A stretch of 37,038 nucleotides of DNA from Microcaldota archaeon (GTDB taxonomy: Archaea; Micrarchaeota; Micrarchaeia; Anstonellales; Bilamarchaeaceae): contig JAUWMC010000007.1 of NCBI GenBank assembly GCA_030613375.1, positions 1 to 37,038 on the forward strand, written 5' to 3'. Of the stretch, positions 1 through 8,728 are shown one piece after another (within the stretch, counting starts at the first letter, position 1; the number at the start of each line of letters is the position of its first letter). The notes under the pieces are model-generated. The model was not told where the DNA came from and did not search any database. It saw only the letters and a list, made by a program, of their open reading frames with translations. A program made the translations under genes and the position numbers.

Positions 1-3000
1 ATTTGCATTGTAGAATATTTTTCTGTTCCCACCACCGAGATATGTAGCTGCTATGTGGTACCATGTACTTGTGGAAACTGTGGAGGTTGTAAATTCACCT
101 ACGTTTCCTCCCACATCCATCTCAATTCCTGCGTGGCTTGCATCATCGAATACTAAGCCATAGGCTATCCAGGGGTCATCATCTAAGGGAGTGGATTTGG
201 ATACTATTCGTGCATATGCATCTACGCTGGATGGGTTTATCCAGGCTTCAAGGGTTAGGGCAGTTGTCAGGTCTAGTGTGGAATGGTCCAGTATATCTAT
301 GAACTCGCTTCCTGAGAAGCTGTAGCAGCCATCCACTTTTCCTGAGGTTGCAGTTGCACCTGTGTTTGTTCCGTTGTTTCCGTATTTGGTGGAGTCGTAT
401 ATTGTTCCGGAGGTTTCCTGGAGGTGGTGGACCATTACGTAATCGTTGTCCCAGACCCCTGTTGCGTTTTCGCCGGTAGCTGCTGCGGAGTTATTGTAGT
501 ACATGCAAATTGAGTTGTTTCCTGTTGAAAGGGTTGGGATTCCAATCCAGATGTCGGCTTTGCTTCCGGTGTAGTTTTCAAGCTCATATGCGAGTATTGT
601 GGAGCCACCGGAAGAGCAGTTTCCATTTATGAATCTTAGGTCATCGTAATCTGCTTGCATGTCTGAATCGTAAGTAAGATTTATGTAAGCCGGGAACTGT
701 GTGAGGGCTGCTATGGTGCCTGCACTTGAGATATTTATGTCTTTTCTTTTTTTCCAGCTGGAGTTCCACCAGCCTGCCTGGTTGTGGGCGTATTCTGTGT
801 TTTCTCCAAAATCGAATTTTATGTCGTGTTTTCCGAAAGTGAATACTCTGCTGGTTTCGTATCCTGTTTCTGTGCATTCGTAATCTTTTATGAATACTGA
901 ACCGTAGGACCATTCATAGCTTACTGGGGTGCTTCCGCATTTTATTTCAAGGAATTCAAGGTCTTGCTCTTCACCTTCCCAGGTGGTTGTTCCTACTGGG
1001 AAGATTCTGAGATCTGCTCTTCCTTCTGTATTGAACATTACTGTCCAGTTTCCTCCTATTGCTGGGTAGGATTGGGGGTTAAGAATATGGATTAATGCTT
1101 CGGCTTGTTCTTGTATTGTTGGGCTCATTGGTGGTGCCATGCTCTGTTGGGGCTCATCTTCTACATCAGGGTCTACTAATTCAACTATGTGATTTGGGCC
1201 TCCGGGTTCTGAAAGGGTTGCATTGACTGCTGCATTGTATGTGTTGTTTAGTTGGGAATCTGACTCTGGGCCGCGGGAGTGCAGGAATGAATCTATGATT
1301 ACTATGTCACCTTCATTGTATGTTGCATTGGGGTCAGTGCTTGAGTATCTGAATGTGACGTTTAAACCCATGTAAACGTAGGCGTATTTTGAGCCGTTGT
1401 AGGTGTAGCCGGTTGCTTCTGCCCACCAGGTGTAGTTTCCTGCATACATCTTTGCGCTTGCTGAATTTGTTCCATCCCAGCTGAGGGTTGCAATTCCACT
1501 TCCATCTGTTGCATCTGAACCGAGTTCTATGTTGTTTTGTCCTGAGATTACAGGGTCTGTAAGGTTTGCATAAAATGTAACTGTTACTCCGCTTGAGCTG
1601 TTGCTTAGTTGTGCTGTGAGGGTTTGGGAGTCTGGTGCTGTTGCATTTACCGAGTCTCTGTCTATGGAGCTTCCATCTGCTGGGGAGGTGGGAGTTATTA
1701 CATCTACTTCAACTACTGTGCAGCTTGCTGTGATTAGGTCTCCGGTTGGGTCTTGTGTTGAAGTTACTGTGTAGTTTGCTTCGTAGTAGCCTCCTGATTG
1801 TGCTACTCCTGGGGAGCAGTTGAATTCTACCTGCTGGGTTGCCTGGTGGCTCATGGTTCCGATTGAAGTTGGGTAGGCGTTCATGAAACTTGTTCCGTTT
1901 CCGGTTGTTTCTGTTACGGTTACTGCTGAGTTTGCACCGTAGGCTGTTATTAGGGCATCTTTATTTTCGGTTGTGCCTGGGGTTACTGAGCCTATATCTA
2001 GGGTTGACTGGTTCCATAAGAGGTATGAGGCGTTAATTATGCAATTTACTGTGATTGTATCTCCGCCTAAATCTTCATCGGAAATTACGCTGAATACTGC
2101 GGAGAAGGAGCCGGTTGAGGAATTGGAGCAGGTGAAGTTTGCAACGAACTGTTGGGTGTCACTCATGTCAATTCCATTTACCCAGTCGTTGGTGATTTCT
2201 GTGCAGTCGCCGGAATCGCAGGTTACGTTTACGTTGGTGTTTGTGTAGTTGGAGGTTATGTTTGCGGAGCCTGTGAGGTTTCCTTCGGACTGGAAGCCTT
2301 CGCCTAAGTCTAAGGTGGACTGGTTCCATGAAACTCTTCCATCCCCGCTTGTAACGTTGATTGGGATTATGCTAAACCAAGAGGTATTTGAGGTTGTGTT
2401 TACGAAGCCTCCAAAGGGGTAAGCTATTAACTCCAGAGAATCTCCGGCTGTTGCTTCGTAAATTACTGTTACTGTGTTTGTTCCAAAGCTTCCGGTTCCT
2501 GTACCAGTGTCTGCTGTTCCTCTTGTGTACATTGTCTGGTTGGAAGGGTGGATGTTGGTTACTCCGTTCTTTCTAATGAATGAATCTATTACGTGTCTTT
2601 CATTAAGGTAATCATCACTGCAGCCAAAGGTGTAGCTTATTTCGTACCAGCCCCCATTTACAAAAGTGATGTTGTCTGCTTCGGGGTGCGAATATGAATC
2701 ACCTACAATATCATCTGTGTCGAACTCTATTGCTCCTTCAGTTCCTTCTGCAATCTGCTGTTGCCCCCCTTCTTCATGGGTCTGGAATATGTCAACTGTG
2801 TTTAGTTTTTCTACAAGAATCCAGTTCATGTCTGCTGTAGTATCATGTTGTCCGGTTCCATCCACATTCTTTAAATCTACTCTTACTTCCACATACTCTA
2901 AGGCTGTGAGATTTACTAGGAGTACACCTGTATTGTGGTTCTGGTCTCCGTTTGTTGAGCTTCCTTCATCACGTACGTAAGAGTAAACAATGCTTGGGGT

Positions 3001-4797
3001 GATGTTCGTATCTCCGTTCTTTCTTAGCCAGGTTCTTACGATTCTTCTGTCTCCTGCCCCTATGAGTTTTGTGTTTACTGTGTAGTAGATTTTGTACCAG
3101 CCGGCATCATCTACTTGTATAGAAGTTCCTGAGTGGGTAAATCCATCTCCTACTGTTGTATTAGAATCCATTCCTACTGTCTGAGGAGTGTTTATGTCCA
3201 ATCCTCCGGTAGAATCATAGATTTGGGCAACATCCCGCTCTATTTTTTGTGCGTATATCCAGGAATCGGATGCGGTTACTGTGGCTCCTGCCTGTCCGTG
3301 CTCTTTTGTTCCTACAAGAGTAATATTATCTCCTGCTGAAGCATTTACTAAGAGGGTTGCTGAATTGGAGCATTTGTTCCTGTCTGTTTCTGTATCTCTT
3401 ACGTAGCATTTTGTTTCTGAAGGGGTTACTGCTACTCCATTTTTGATTATCCAGTTGCGCATTATTGCCCTATTATCTGCTCCGGTAGAGAGCCATGTTG
3501 TTCCATAGGATACTTTGTACCAGCCATCTTCTTCAACTGTGAGATTTGCATCTATTGTGTGGCTGAAATTGCCCCCGATTGTGGTTTCCCCTGCCATGTT
3601 TACTGAGATTGTTACAGTATCGCCATCCTGCCCATATGTGGTATCATAAATTTGTGCAATGCTCTCATTTGCGCCTGCCTGATTGTGCGCATAAGCAACC
3701 TCGTTCCCGAAACTGAACATGAGATGGTGCTTCCCTGAAGTGAGGACTTTGGAGGTTTCATATCCTGTTTCGTTGCAGGAATAGTTTTCCAAAAAGACAG
3801 AACAATTCCCGGAAATAGAACAATCCCCGCCAAGCCAGGTGTAATCAAGGCTTTGGTTGCCACACTTGATTTCCAGGAATTTAAGGTCGTAACCTGAATC
3901 AGAGTAGTTGGTCCAGGTGGTGCTGTTTATTGCGGTTATTGTAAGGTTGGCAATTCCGGTTGTATTGAACATCACTGTCCAGTTTCCGCCTACTATGGGA
4001 TAGCTTTGGATGTTCAGGACCGTGATTTCTACTTCAAAGGTCTGATTGGAAAGGTGGGGGACGGTCCATTGCAGTTTGTCAATCAGGCCATTATTGTTTA
4101 AATCAAGAAACTCAACTGAATAATCTGGATTGGATGTTATGTCCAGGCGCTCTGTGCCCACTAAATGGTAAATATGAATGCTCTGCCGGAAGGTTTCTTT
4201 TATGGATGCAGAAACAGCAACATTTTCATAATGGAATTCTGAGCCTACGGTAATGCGCGTTACTCCCTGGCGAATAAATTCACCCCTGATGAAAACGGGC
4301 TTTGAAGCAACATAATTTTGCACGTGCTCAATTCGTTCCGACCCCCGCAAAACAGGGCCTGCATCACGGAAGGGGAGCCAGGCTGCACTAAGGCTGGGCT
4401 CAGAATCAGGAAATAATCCTGGGGGTTTTGGTCCCTGCTGTTCTGGGGCATTCTTAGGGGGTTCTTCCTGCTCTTCGGATTCAGTAAAATTGAGAAATTC
4501 ATCCACATCAACAAATTCCTCTTTGGTTGTTTGGTTGTTTTGGGTTTCATTCGTAAAATTGAGAAATTCATTCACATCAACAAATTCCTCTTTGGTTGTT
4601 TGGTTGTTTTGGGTTTCATTCGTAAGATTGAGAAATTCATCTATGCCTACAAAGCCGGTGATATTTTCGGGGATGGTGCCGTTGGCAAAGGGGGTGTCAT
4701 TAACCAAGCCCGCACTGGAAAAGAGAACTATGAAAATCAATAACATTGGGAGGTATTGGATATGAGAACTCCGGATAGCAGGGCCTGTTTCACCCAT
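1..4797 (-). CDS. Giant multidomain secreted/surface protein, 3' end truncated by the window (>=1599 aa)
   Basis: My own reading: ATG at 4797-4795 (MGETGPAIRSSHIQYLPMLLIFIVLFSSAGLVNDT...), with the same frame (codons ending at 3,6,9...) staying open to position 1 wherever I translated it. N-terminal hydrophobic segment, many N-X-S/T sequons, DUF2341-like (WWNSSWKKRKDINISSAG...) and LamG-like (MVHHLQETSGTIYDSTKYGNNGT...WYHIAATYLGGGNRKIFYNAN) C-terminal part. Absent from the ORF track because no stop lies in the window. Confidence 0.88.
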   Translation of the reverse strand, partial: MGETGPAIRSSHIQYLPMLLIFIVLFSSAGLVNDTPFANGTIPENITGFVGIDEFLNLTNETQNNQTTKEEFVDVNEFLNFTNETQNNQTTKEEFVDVDEFLNFTESEEQEEPPKNAPEQQGPKPPGLFPDSEPSLSAAWLPFRDAGPVLRGSERIEHVQNYVASKPVFIRGEFIRQGVTRITVGSEFHYENVAVSASIKETFRQSIHIYHLVGTERLDITSNPDYSVEFLDLNNNGLIDKLQWTVPHLSNQTFEVEITVLNIQSYPIVGGNWTVMFNTTGIANLTITAINSTTWTNYSDSGYDLKFLEIKCGNQSLDYTWLGGDCSISGNCSVFLENYSCNETGYETSKVLTSGKHHLMFSFGNEVAYAHNQAGANESIAQIYDTTYGQDGDTVTISVNMAGETTIGGNFSHTIDANLTVEEDGWYKVSYGTTWLSTGADNRAIMRNWIIKNGVAVTPSETKCYVRDTETDRNKCSNSATLLVNASAGDNITLVGTKEHGQAGATVTASDSWIYAQKIERDVAQIYDSTGGLDINTPQTVGMDSNTTVGDGFTHSGTSIQVDDAGWYKIYYTVNTKLIGAGDRRIVRTWLRKNGDTNITPSIVYSYVRDEGSSTNGDQNHNTGVLLVNLTALEYVEVRVDLKNVDGTGQHDTTADMNWILVEKLNTVDIFQTHEEGGQQQIAEGTEGAIEFDTDDIVGDSYSHPEADNITFVNGGWYEISYTFGCSDDYLNERHVIDSFIRKNGVTNIHPSNQTMYTRGTADTGTGTGSFGTNTVTVIYEATAGDSLELIAYPFGGFVNTTSNTSWFSIIPINVTSGDGRVSWNQSTLDLGEGFQSEGNLTGSANITSNYTNTNVNVTCDSGDCTEITNDWVNGIDMSDTQQFVANFTCSNSSTGSFSAVFSVISDEDLGGDTITVNCIINASYLLWNQSTLDIGSVTPGTTENKDALITAYGANSAVTVTETTGNGTSFMNAYPTSIGTMSHQATQQVEFNCSPGVAQSGGYYEANYTVTSTQDPTGDLITASCTVVEVDVITPTSPADGSSIDRDSVNATAPDSQTLTAQLSNSSSGVTVTFYANLTDPVISGQNNIELGSDATDGSGIATLSWDGTNSASAKMYAGNYTWWAEATGYTYNGSKYAYVYMGLNVTFRYSSTDPNATYNEGDIVIIDSFLHSRGPESDSQLNNTYNAAVNATLSEPGGPNHIVELVDPDVEDEPQQSMAPPMSPTIQEQAEALIHILNPQSYPAIGGNWTVMFNTEGRADLRIFPVGTTTWEGEEQDLEFLEIKCGSTPVSYEWSYGSVFIKDYECTETGYETSRVFTFGKHDIKFDFGENTEYAHNQAGWWNSSWKKRKDINISSAGTIAALTQFPAYINLTYDSDMQADYDDLRFINGNCSSGGSTILAYELENYTGSKADIWIGIPTLSTGNNSICMYYNNSAAATGENATGVWDNDYVMVHHLQETSGTIYDSTKYGNNGTNTGATATSGKVDGCYSFSGSEFIDILDHSTLDLTTALTLEAWINPSSVDAYARIVSKSTPLDDDPWIAYGLVFDDASHAGIEMDVGGNVGEFTTSTVSTSTWYHIAATYLGGGNRKIFYNAN
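2355..3665 (-). repeat. Three tandem ~145-aa modules, C1q/TNF-like jelly-roll appearance, inside the surface protein
   Basis: Each module has AQIYD(T/S)... / GWYK(V/I)SY... / W(I/L)(I/R)KNG / YVRD... / (T/V)LLVN(A/L)(S/T)A.(D/E) / (D/N)W/SWI..(Q/V)(K/E)(K/L). Approximate units 3231-3665, 2798-3230, 2355-2797. Confidence 0.65.
4491..4640 (-). repeat. 69-bp in-frame tandem repeat (about 2.2 copies) encoding the 23-aa unit EEFVDVNEFLNFTNETQNNQTTK
   Basis: tgagaaattc recurs at 4491, 4560 and 4629 (period 69 nt). The first two copies are nearly identical; the third anchor is partial. Confidence 0.93.
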
Positions 4798-4815
4798 TGA
4801 AGTGATTTAGACCAC

Positions 4816-4830
4816 AGTATTTATAAAGAT
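4816..4830 (+). promoter_or_regulatory. Archaeal TATA-box-like element upstream of the 4850 gene
   Basis: tatttataaag about 25-30 nt upstream of the ATG, in the divergent intergenic region. Confidence 0.5.
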
Positions 4831-4849
4831 TAATTGTATCTTGTAAGTA

Positions 4850-6994
4850 ATGAAAAGCCTTTTCGGGCTATTGGCAATAATTGGCGTGATATTCTCTATT
4901 GCGAATGTTACAACTGAGGGAGGGAATGTAACTGGGCTGTTTCTGGATACGATCGAGAGCACTGGACAGTGGGATGGGTTATATGGGGAAGTTGATTTAG
5001 GTTCAGGGCTTATATACACCCATTTTACAATGGGGGGAAACATCTCTCCGCTGGATATGCTTGCACAAAACCCTCCATGTAGTTACAGCTGGCTTTCGAT
5101 GAATGTAATTGCGGTAAATTCAAGTATGATGACTTTTCCGCTTGCGGCTGGAAATCTGACAGAGCTTGATGCATTTATTGGGAGTGGGCAAAATGGCAGC
5201 GACACATTCACTTCATTAAGTGATTTTACGCTAACATACGGGGAATATAGTGATGTGCCAACCACCTATACTTATGCGAATGGGGGGCCTTCCCCGGATT
5301 TCATGGAAGGGTACCTGAATGATGCGTCAGGGAATCTTGTTTTTGTTGCTAATGTGGTGAACAATCGTCCGGACTGGAACGGAAGCACAAGCGATTATCA
5401 GATTATGCTCCCGAATAATGGTAGCGCAGTTCAGTATTGGATTTGGGTTGATGTGGATTATACCTGCAGCTCCGGTCCGGGGGGCCGGGACCACAAGCTT
5501 TTCATTCCGCCAATAGGCACATATACTGTTGATGCGGGAGAAACATTTAACTTTGGAGTAACAGTGGAGAACAGGGGGGATTACCGGGAAAATGATGTCG
5601 TTGCCAGTATCCTGAATTGCCCTGCAGGATTCAGTTGTGGAACCGGGAACATCTCCAGGATACTGCGCGGGGAAGAGGGTGAAGTGGCTATTCCGATTAC
5701 TTCCGGGCCGCCTGGCTCCTACCTGCTTACGGTGTGTGCGGAAAACGATTATGTAGAGTATTGCAGGGATTTCACCCTGAATGTGCTTCCGGAATGTGAT
5801 GAGGGGGATGGATGTGAGGGAGACGAATATTGCAAAAATGGGGAATGGGTGAAAAAGCATGATGCGGGGGGAGAATGTGAAGATGATTGTGAGTGCCTCA
5901 GCGGATTATGCAAAGATGGAATTTGCGTCCTCTGCGAAACAGATGAGGACTGTGAGGCTAATAAGGAATGCTCAGACGGGGTCTGTAAAAAAGTTGTGTG
6001 CCCATGCGGGATTGTAAAAAATCATGAATGCATTCCGTATGAATGCTGCTCGGATTCAGATTGTGAATCTGATGAGTTTTGCATAAACCTGGAATGTGTG
6101 CTTAAGGAATTGGAAATTATACTTATTGATGGGGAGTTGATTGTTGGTGAGGAAGGGCTTTTCCAGATTGTGAACAATAAGGGGGCAGAAGTTCCGTTTG
6201 CAGATGTATTTACAAATGAGGAAGACACCAGTGCTGATGAGCATGGATATGCATCGCTTCCGTTTACTCCAGATGGGCTTGTGTATGCGGATACGGAAGG
6301 GTACCAGCAGGTTGCGAAACTTTTTGATGTGATCCAGATTGGGGTTATTGAGATTCTTGCTGAAGATGTGATGGTTGGGGAGGAAACTACTATTACTATT
6401 GTTGACCAATATGGGGACCCGATTGTGGGTGCAGAAGTAACTATTGAAGGAAATGTTTTGATTACTGATGAAAACGGGCAGGTAAAATATACTTTCGATG
6501 AACCTGGGATCAAGAAAATAATGGCATTTAAGCCAGGATATTTGATAGGTAATACTGAATTAAGTGTTGGAGAACCTGGAATATTTCCAGCAGAAGGAGT
6601 GTGCAGGTTCCCATTCTGGCTTAGGTGGTTCAGCATTCCTGCTCCGGATATCATGTACCTTTGGATTTTCTCGTTGGTGCTGGCTACCATCAACTTCTTT
6701 GCATTCCAGAAGAGAATAAAGAGGGACTTCCTGAAACATCTGCTGAAACAGGGACTGGGGAGTTGGAAGGCAGAGCTGAAAAGCAGGAACCGAGATATGC
6801 ACTTCAAGAGCCTGGTTTATTCATTCCTTCCCCTCCTTCTTGCACTTCCAGGAGTTTACGTATTGAATATTTGTTTCATGAGCAATATTGTGATACTTGA
6901 AACAATTGCAGAAGCTGCAGTCATACTGAAAAGAAAGTTTGGAAAGAAAGTGAAAATAGATGAAGAATTAGAAGAAATGATGGAAGAAGTTTAG
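4850..6994 (+). CDS. Secreted/membrane-anchored surface protein: N-terminal signal, Cys-rich C-x-x-D-x-D-C repeats, carboxypeptidase-regulatory/Ig-like domain, C-terminal TM segments (714 aa)
   Basis: Open frame; hydrophobic N-terminus; CDEGDGCEGDEYCKNGEW...CETDEDCEANKECSDGVCKK; PIVGAEVTIEGNVLITDENGQVKYTFDEPGIKKIMAFKPGYL; hydrophobic C-terminal segments; TATA-like box upstream. Confidence 0.85.
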   Translation: MKSLFGLLAIIGVIFSIANVTTEGGNVTGLFLDTIESTGQWDGLYGEVDLGSGLIYTHFTMGGNISPLDMLAQNPPCSYSWLSMNVIAVNSSMMTFPLAAGNLTELDAFIGSGQNGSDTFTSLSDFTLTYGEYSDVPTTYTYANGGPSPDFMEGYLNDASGNLVFVANVVNNRPDWNGSTSDYQIMLPNNGSAVQYWIWVDVDYTCSSGPGGRDHKLFIPPIGTYTVDAGETFNFGVTVENRGDYRENDVVASILNCPAGFSCGTGNISRILRGEEGEVAIPITSGPPGSYLLTVCAENDYVEYCRDFTLNVLPECDEGDGCEGDEYCKNGEWVKKHDAGGECEDDCECLSGLCKDGICVLCETDEDCEANKECSDGVCKKVVCPCGIVKNHECIPYECCSDSDCESDEFCINLECVLKELEIILIDGELIVGEEGLFQIVNNKGAEVPFADVFTNEEDTSADEHGYASLPFTPDGLVYADTEGYQQVAKLFDVIQIGVIEILAEDVMVGEETTITIVDQYGDPIVGAEVTIEGNVLITDENGQVKYTFDEPGIKKIMAFKPGYLIGNTELSVGEPGIFPAEGVCRFPFWLRWFSIPAPDIMYLWIFSLVLATINFFAFQKRIKRDFLKHLLKQGLGSWKAELKSRNRDMHFKSLVYSFLPLLLALPGVYVLNICFMSNIVILETIAEAAVILKRKFGKKVKIDEELEEMMEEV

Positions 6995-8719
6995 CTACTT
7001 CCTCTTTTTTCCGCCTTTTTTTCTGGAAGATTTCTTTGGAGATCTTTTTAGTTTCTTTGCATCTTCCATGATCCTTTTGCGCTGGGAAGCTTTTTCTTCA
7101 ACTGAAGCTTTGTGCCTCTTGCTCTTTTCTTTTGCAGTTGCAACAATTTCCTCGAATTCCTCGCCTTCTTCGCTCATCTGCCTGTATTTAGACATCAGCT
7201 CTGAGCTTTCGCGCATCAACTGCTTTATGCGGTCGCGTACCTCAGTAATCTTTTCATCAATGCTTGATTCTTCCATTTCAAGCGCTCCAAGGTCCTCACG
7301 ATATTTGCCTTCAGCAGTATCAAGTTCTTTTAGGTATTTGCGCACGTATTCGATTTCTGCTGCTTTCTTTATGCGCTCTAATTCCCCCTCACTTTCCTGG
7401 ACATAATCCTGAATTTCGTCCATCTTGACCTGGTAATCATCAGAGTAATCCTTAAACCAGCCCTCGATTTTTTCTATTTTTTCTAGTTCCCCACGAAGTT
7501 CTTCAAGACTGCGCATTCTCCTTTCCAAGGTAGACTGAATATGCTCAACACGCTCGGAGATTATTGTGCGGGAATCAACAAGGTCATCAAGAGATTCTTC
7601 AACTTCCCGGACCTTTTCTTCCATGTCATCTATTGCAATCCTTCCCGCATCAAGGGTTTCCTTGAGCTGGGATTCTGTATGGTTCATAGATTGGAGCATA
7701 TCGCGAAGCTGCATCATACGACTCCTGTCGCGCATTACTTCGTCTTCACCTTTTGCAAGCTCACTGTCAAGCTCCTCGCTTGCGCCCCTGAGGTTGCTCC
7801 ATCCCTCATCAAGGCCCTTCTTGGTTTTGGAAAGCACTGCGCCTGCTTCTAAATCGAACTTCTTGAGTGCTTCCTGCATCTGGTCTATCTCATCTATTTT
7901 TCCTGGGAGGGTGGCCATGCGCTCTTTTGCCTCAAGAATCCTCTTCTCTTTTTCAAGGAGTGCATACTCTAAATTGTCGATGCTTGCTTCGAATTCCTTT
8001 TCCAATGAGAGGAATCCTTCCCTATGAATTCTTTCCTTTTCGCTTTCAAGGGTTTTGATCTCTTCCTTTCCTTCTCGGATAAGGTAGAGGTAATCATCAA
8101 GACGTTCCCTTAGCTGGGTGGTCTGCCTAGGATGGAGTTTTAGGTATTTGCTTTTTTCAAGCTTCTTTTTCATGGGCTTGGAAGGCTCTGTAACTACAGG
8201 CATTGGTGGAAGGGCTTCAACTTTATGGGCAGGCCGGGGTTCTTCAATCACTACTGTAAGAGGTTCATCCTCAAGCTTGAGTTTAGGAACTTCCTTACTG
8301 CTTTTTTTTGCGGGTTTCTTGGATTTTTTCTTGCCAAGAATCCCTGAGAAAATTGATTTTTGCTTTGGGCGAAGGGGGGCAATCTGCCCAATTTCATCTT
8401 CAAGATTTATAGGTGCCTCTTCAGTTATCTGAAGCTCTATTTCTTCGGGCTCTTCCCTAATAGACTTTGAGTATTTAGGTTTCTTGGGAACAGGAACTTC
8501 GTCCATTACCCAAGATGCATAAAGCGAGCCCATTCTGTGGACAAGGTTTACAACGCCTTCTTCCTCAAGAATATGGAGCCATTTTTCCACTTCCTTGCGG
8601 TTCATTTTCAGTTCTTTTGAAAGTTTTCCAACTTCCACGTCTTTTCGTGTAGAAAGTATGTCAATGAGCTTATCTATGTCCGTTGCAATAAGAAAGTCTT
8701 CCTCATCAACACCTATCAA
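6995..8719 (-). CDS. Winged-helix N-terminus plus long coiled-coil protein with Lys-rich tail (574 aa; TTG start)
   Basis: KLIDILSTRKDVEVGKLSKELKMNRKEVEKWLHILEEEGVVNLVHR looks like a wHTH; heptad-rich E/K/L central region; tail KKLKRSPKKSSRKKGGKKRK. An in-frame stop lies just upstream of the TTG. Confidence 0.8.
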   Translation of the reverse strand: MIGVDEEDFLIATDIDKLIDILSTRKDVEVGKLSKELKMNRKEVEKWLHILEEEGVVNLVHRMGSLYASWVMDEVPVPKKPKYSKSIREEPEEIELQITEEAPINLEDEIGQIAPLRPKQKSIFSGILGKKKSKKPAKKSSKEVPKLKLEDEPLTVVIEEPRPAHKVEALPPMPVVTEPSKPMKKKLEKSKYLKLHPRQTTQLRERLDDYLYLIREGKEEIKTLESEKERIHREGFLSLEKEFEASIDNLEYALLEKEKRILEAKERMATLPGKIDEIDQMQEALKKFDLEAGAVLSKTKKGLDEGWSNLRGASEELDSELAKGEDEVMRDRSRMMQLRDMLQSMNHTESQLKETLDAGRIAIDDMEEKVREVEESLDDLVDSRTIISERVEHIQSTLERRMRSLEELRGELEKIEKIEGWFKDYSDDYQVKMDEIQDYVQESEGELERIKKAAEIEYVRKYLKELDTAEGKYREDLGALEMEESSIDEKITEVRDRIKQLMRESSELMSKYRQMSEEGEEFEEIVATAKEKSKRHKASVEEKASQRKRIMEDAKKLKRSPKKSSRKKGGKKRK

Positions 8720-8728
8720 GCATACACC

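Noticed and set aside
1973-2980. Several plus-strand ORFs in the first 4.8 kb
   Set aside because: All lie opposite the giant surface-protein frame; low-quality composition and no motifs.
4491-4640. Possible CRISPR or noncoding direct repeat array
   Set aside because: Only about 2.2 copies, no unique spacers, 69-nt period in frame with an ORF: a coding tandem repeat.
5327-5860. Antisense ORF (177 aa)
   Set aside because: Fully opposite the well-supported 4850-6994 gene; composition looks like a frame shadow.
6022-6807. Antisense ORF (261 aa)
   Set aside because: Opposite the same surface-protein gene; Ser/Ile-rich shadow with no motif.
7566-8027. Plus-strand Ser-rich ORF (153 aa)
   Set aside because: Shadow of the coiled-coil gene on the opposite strand.
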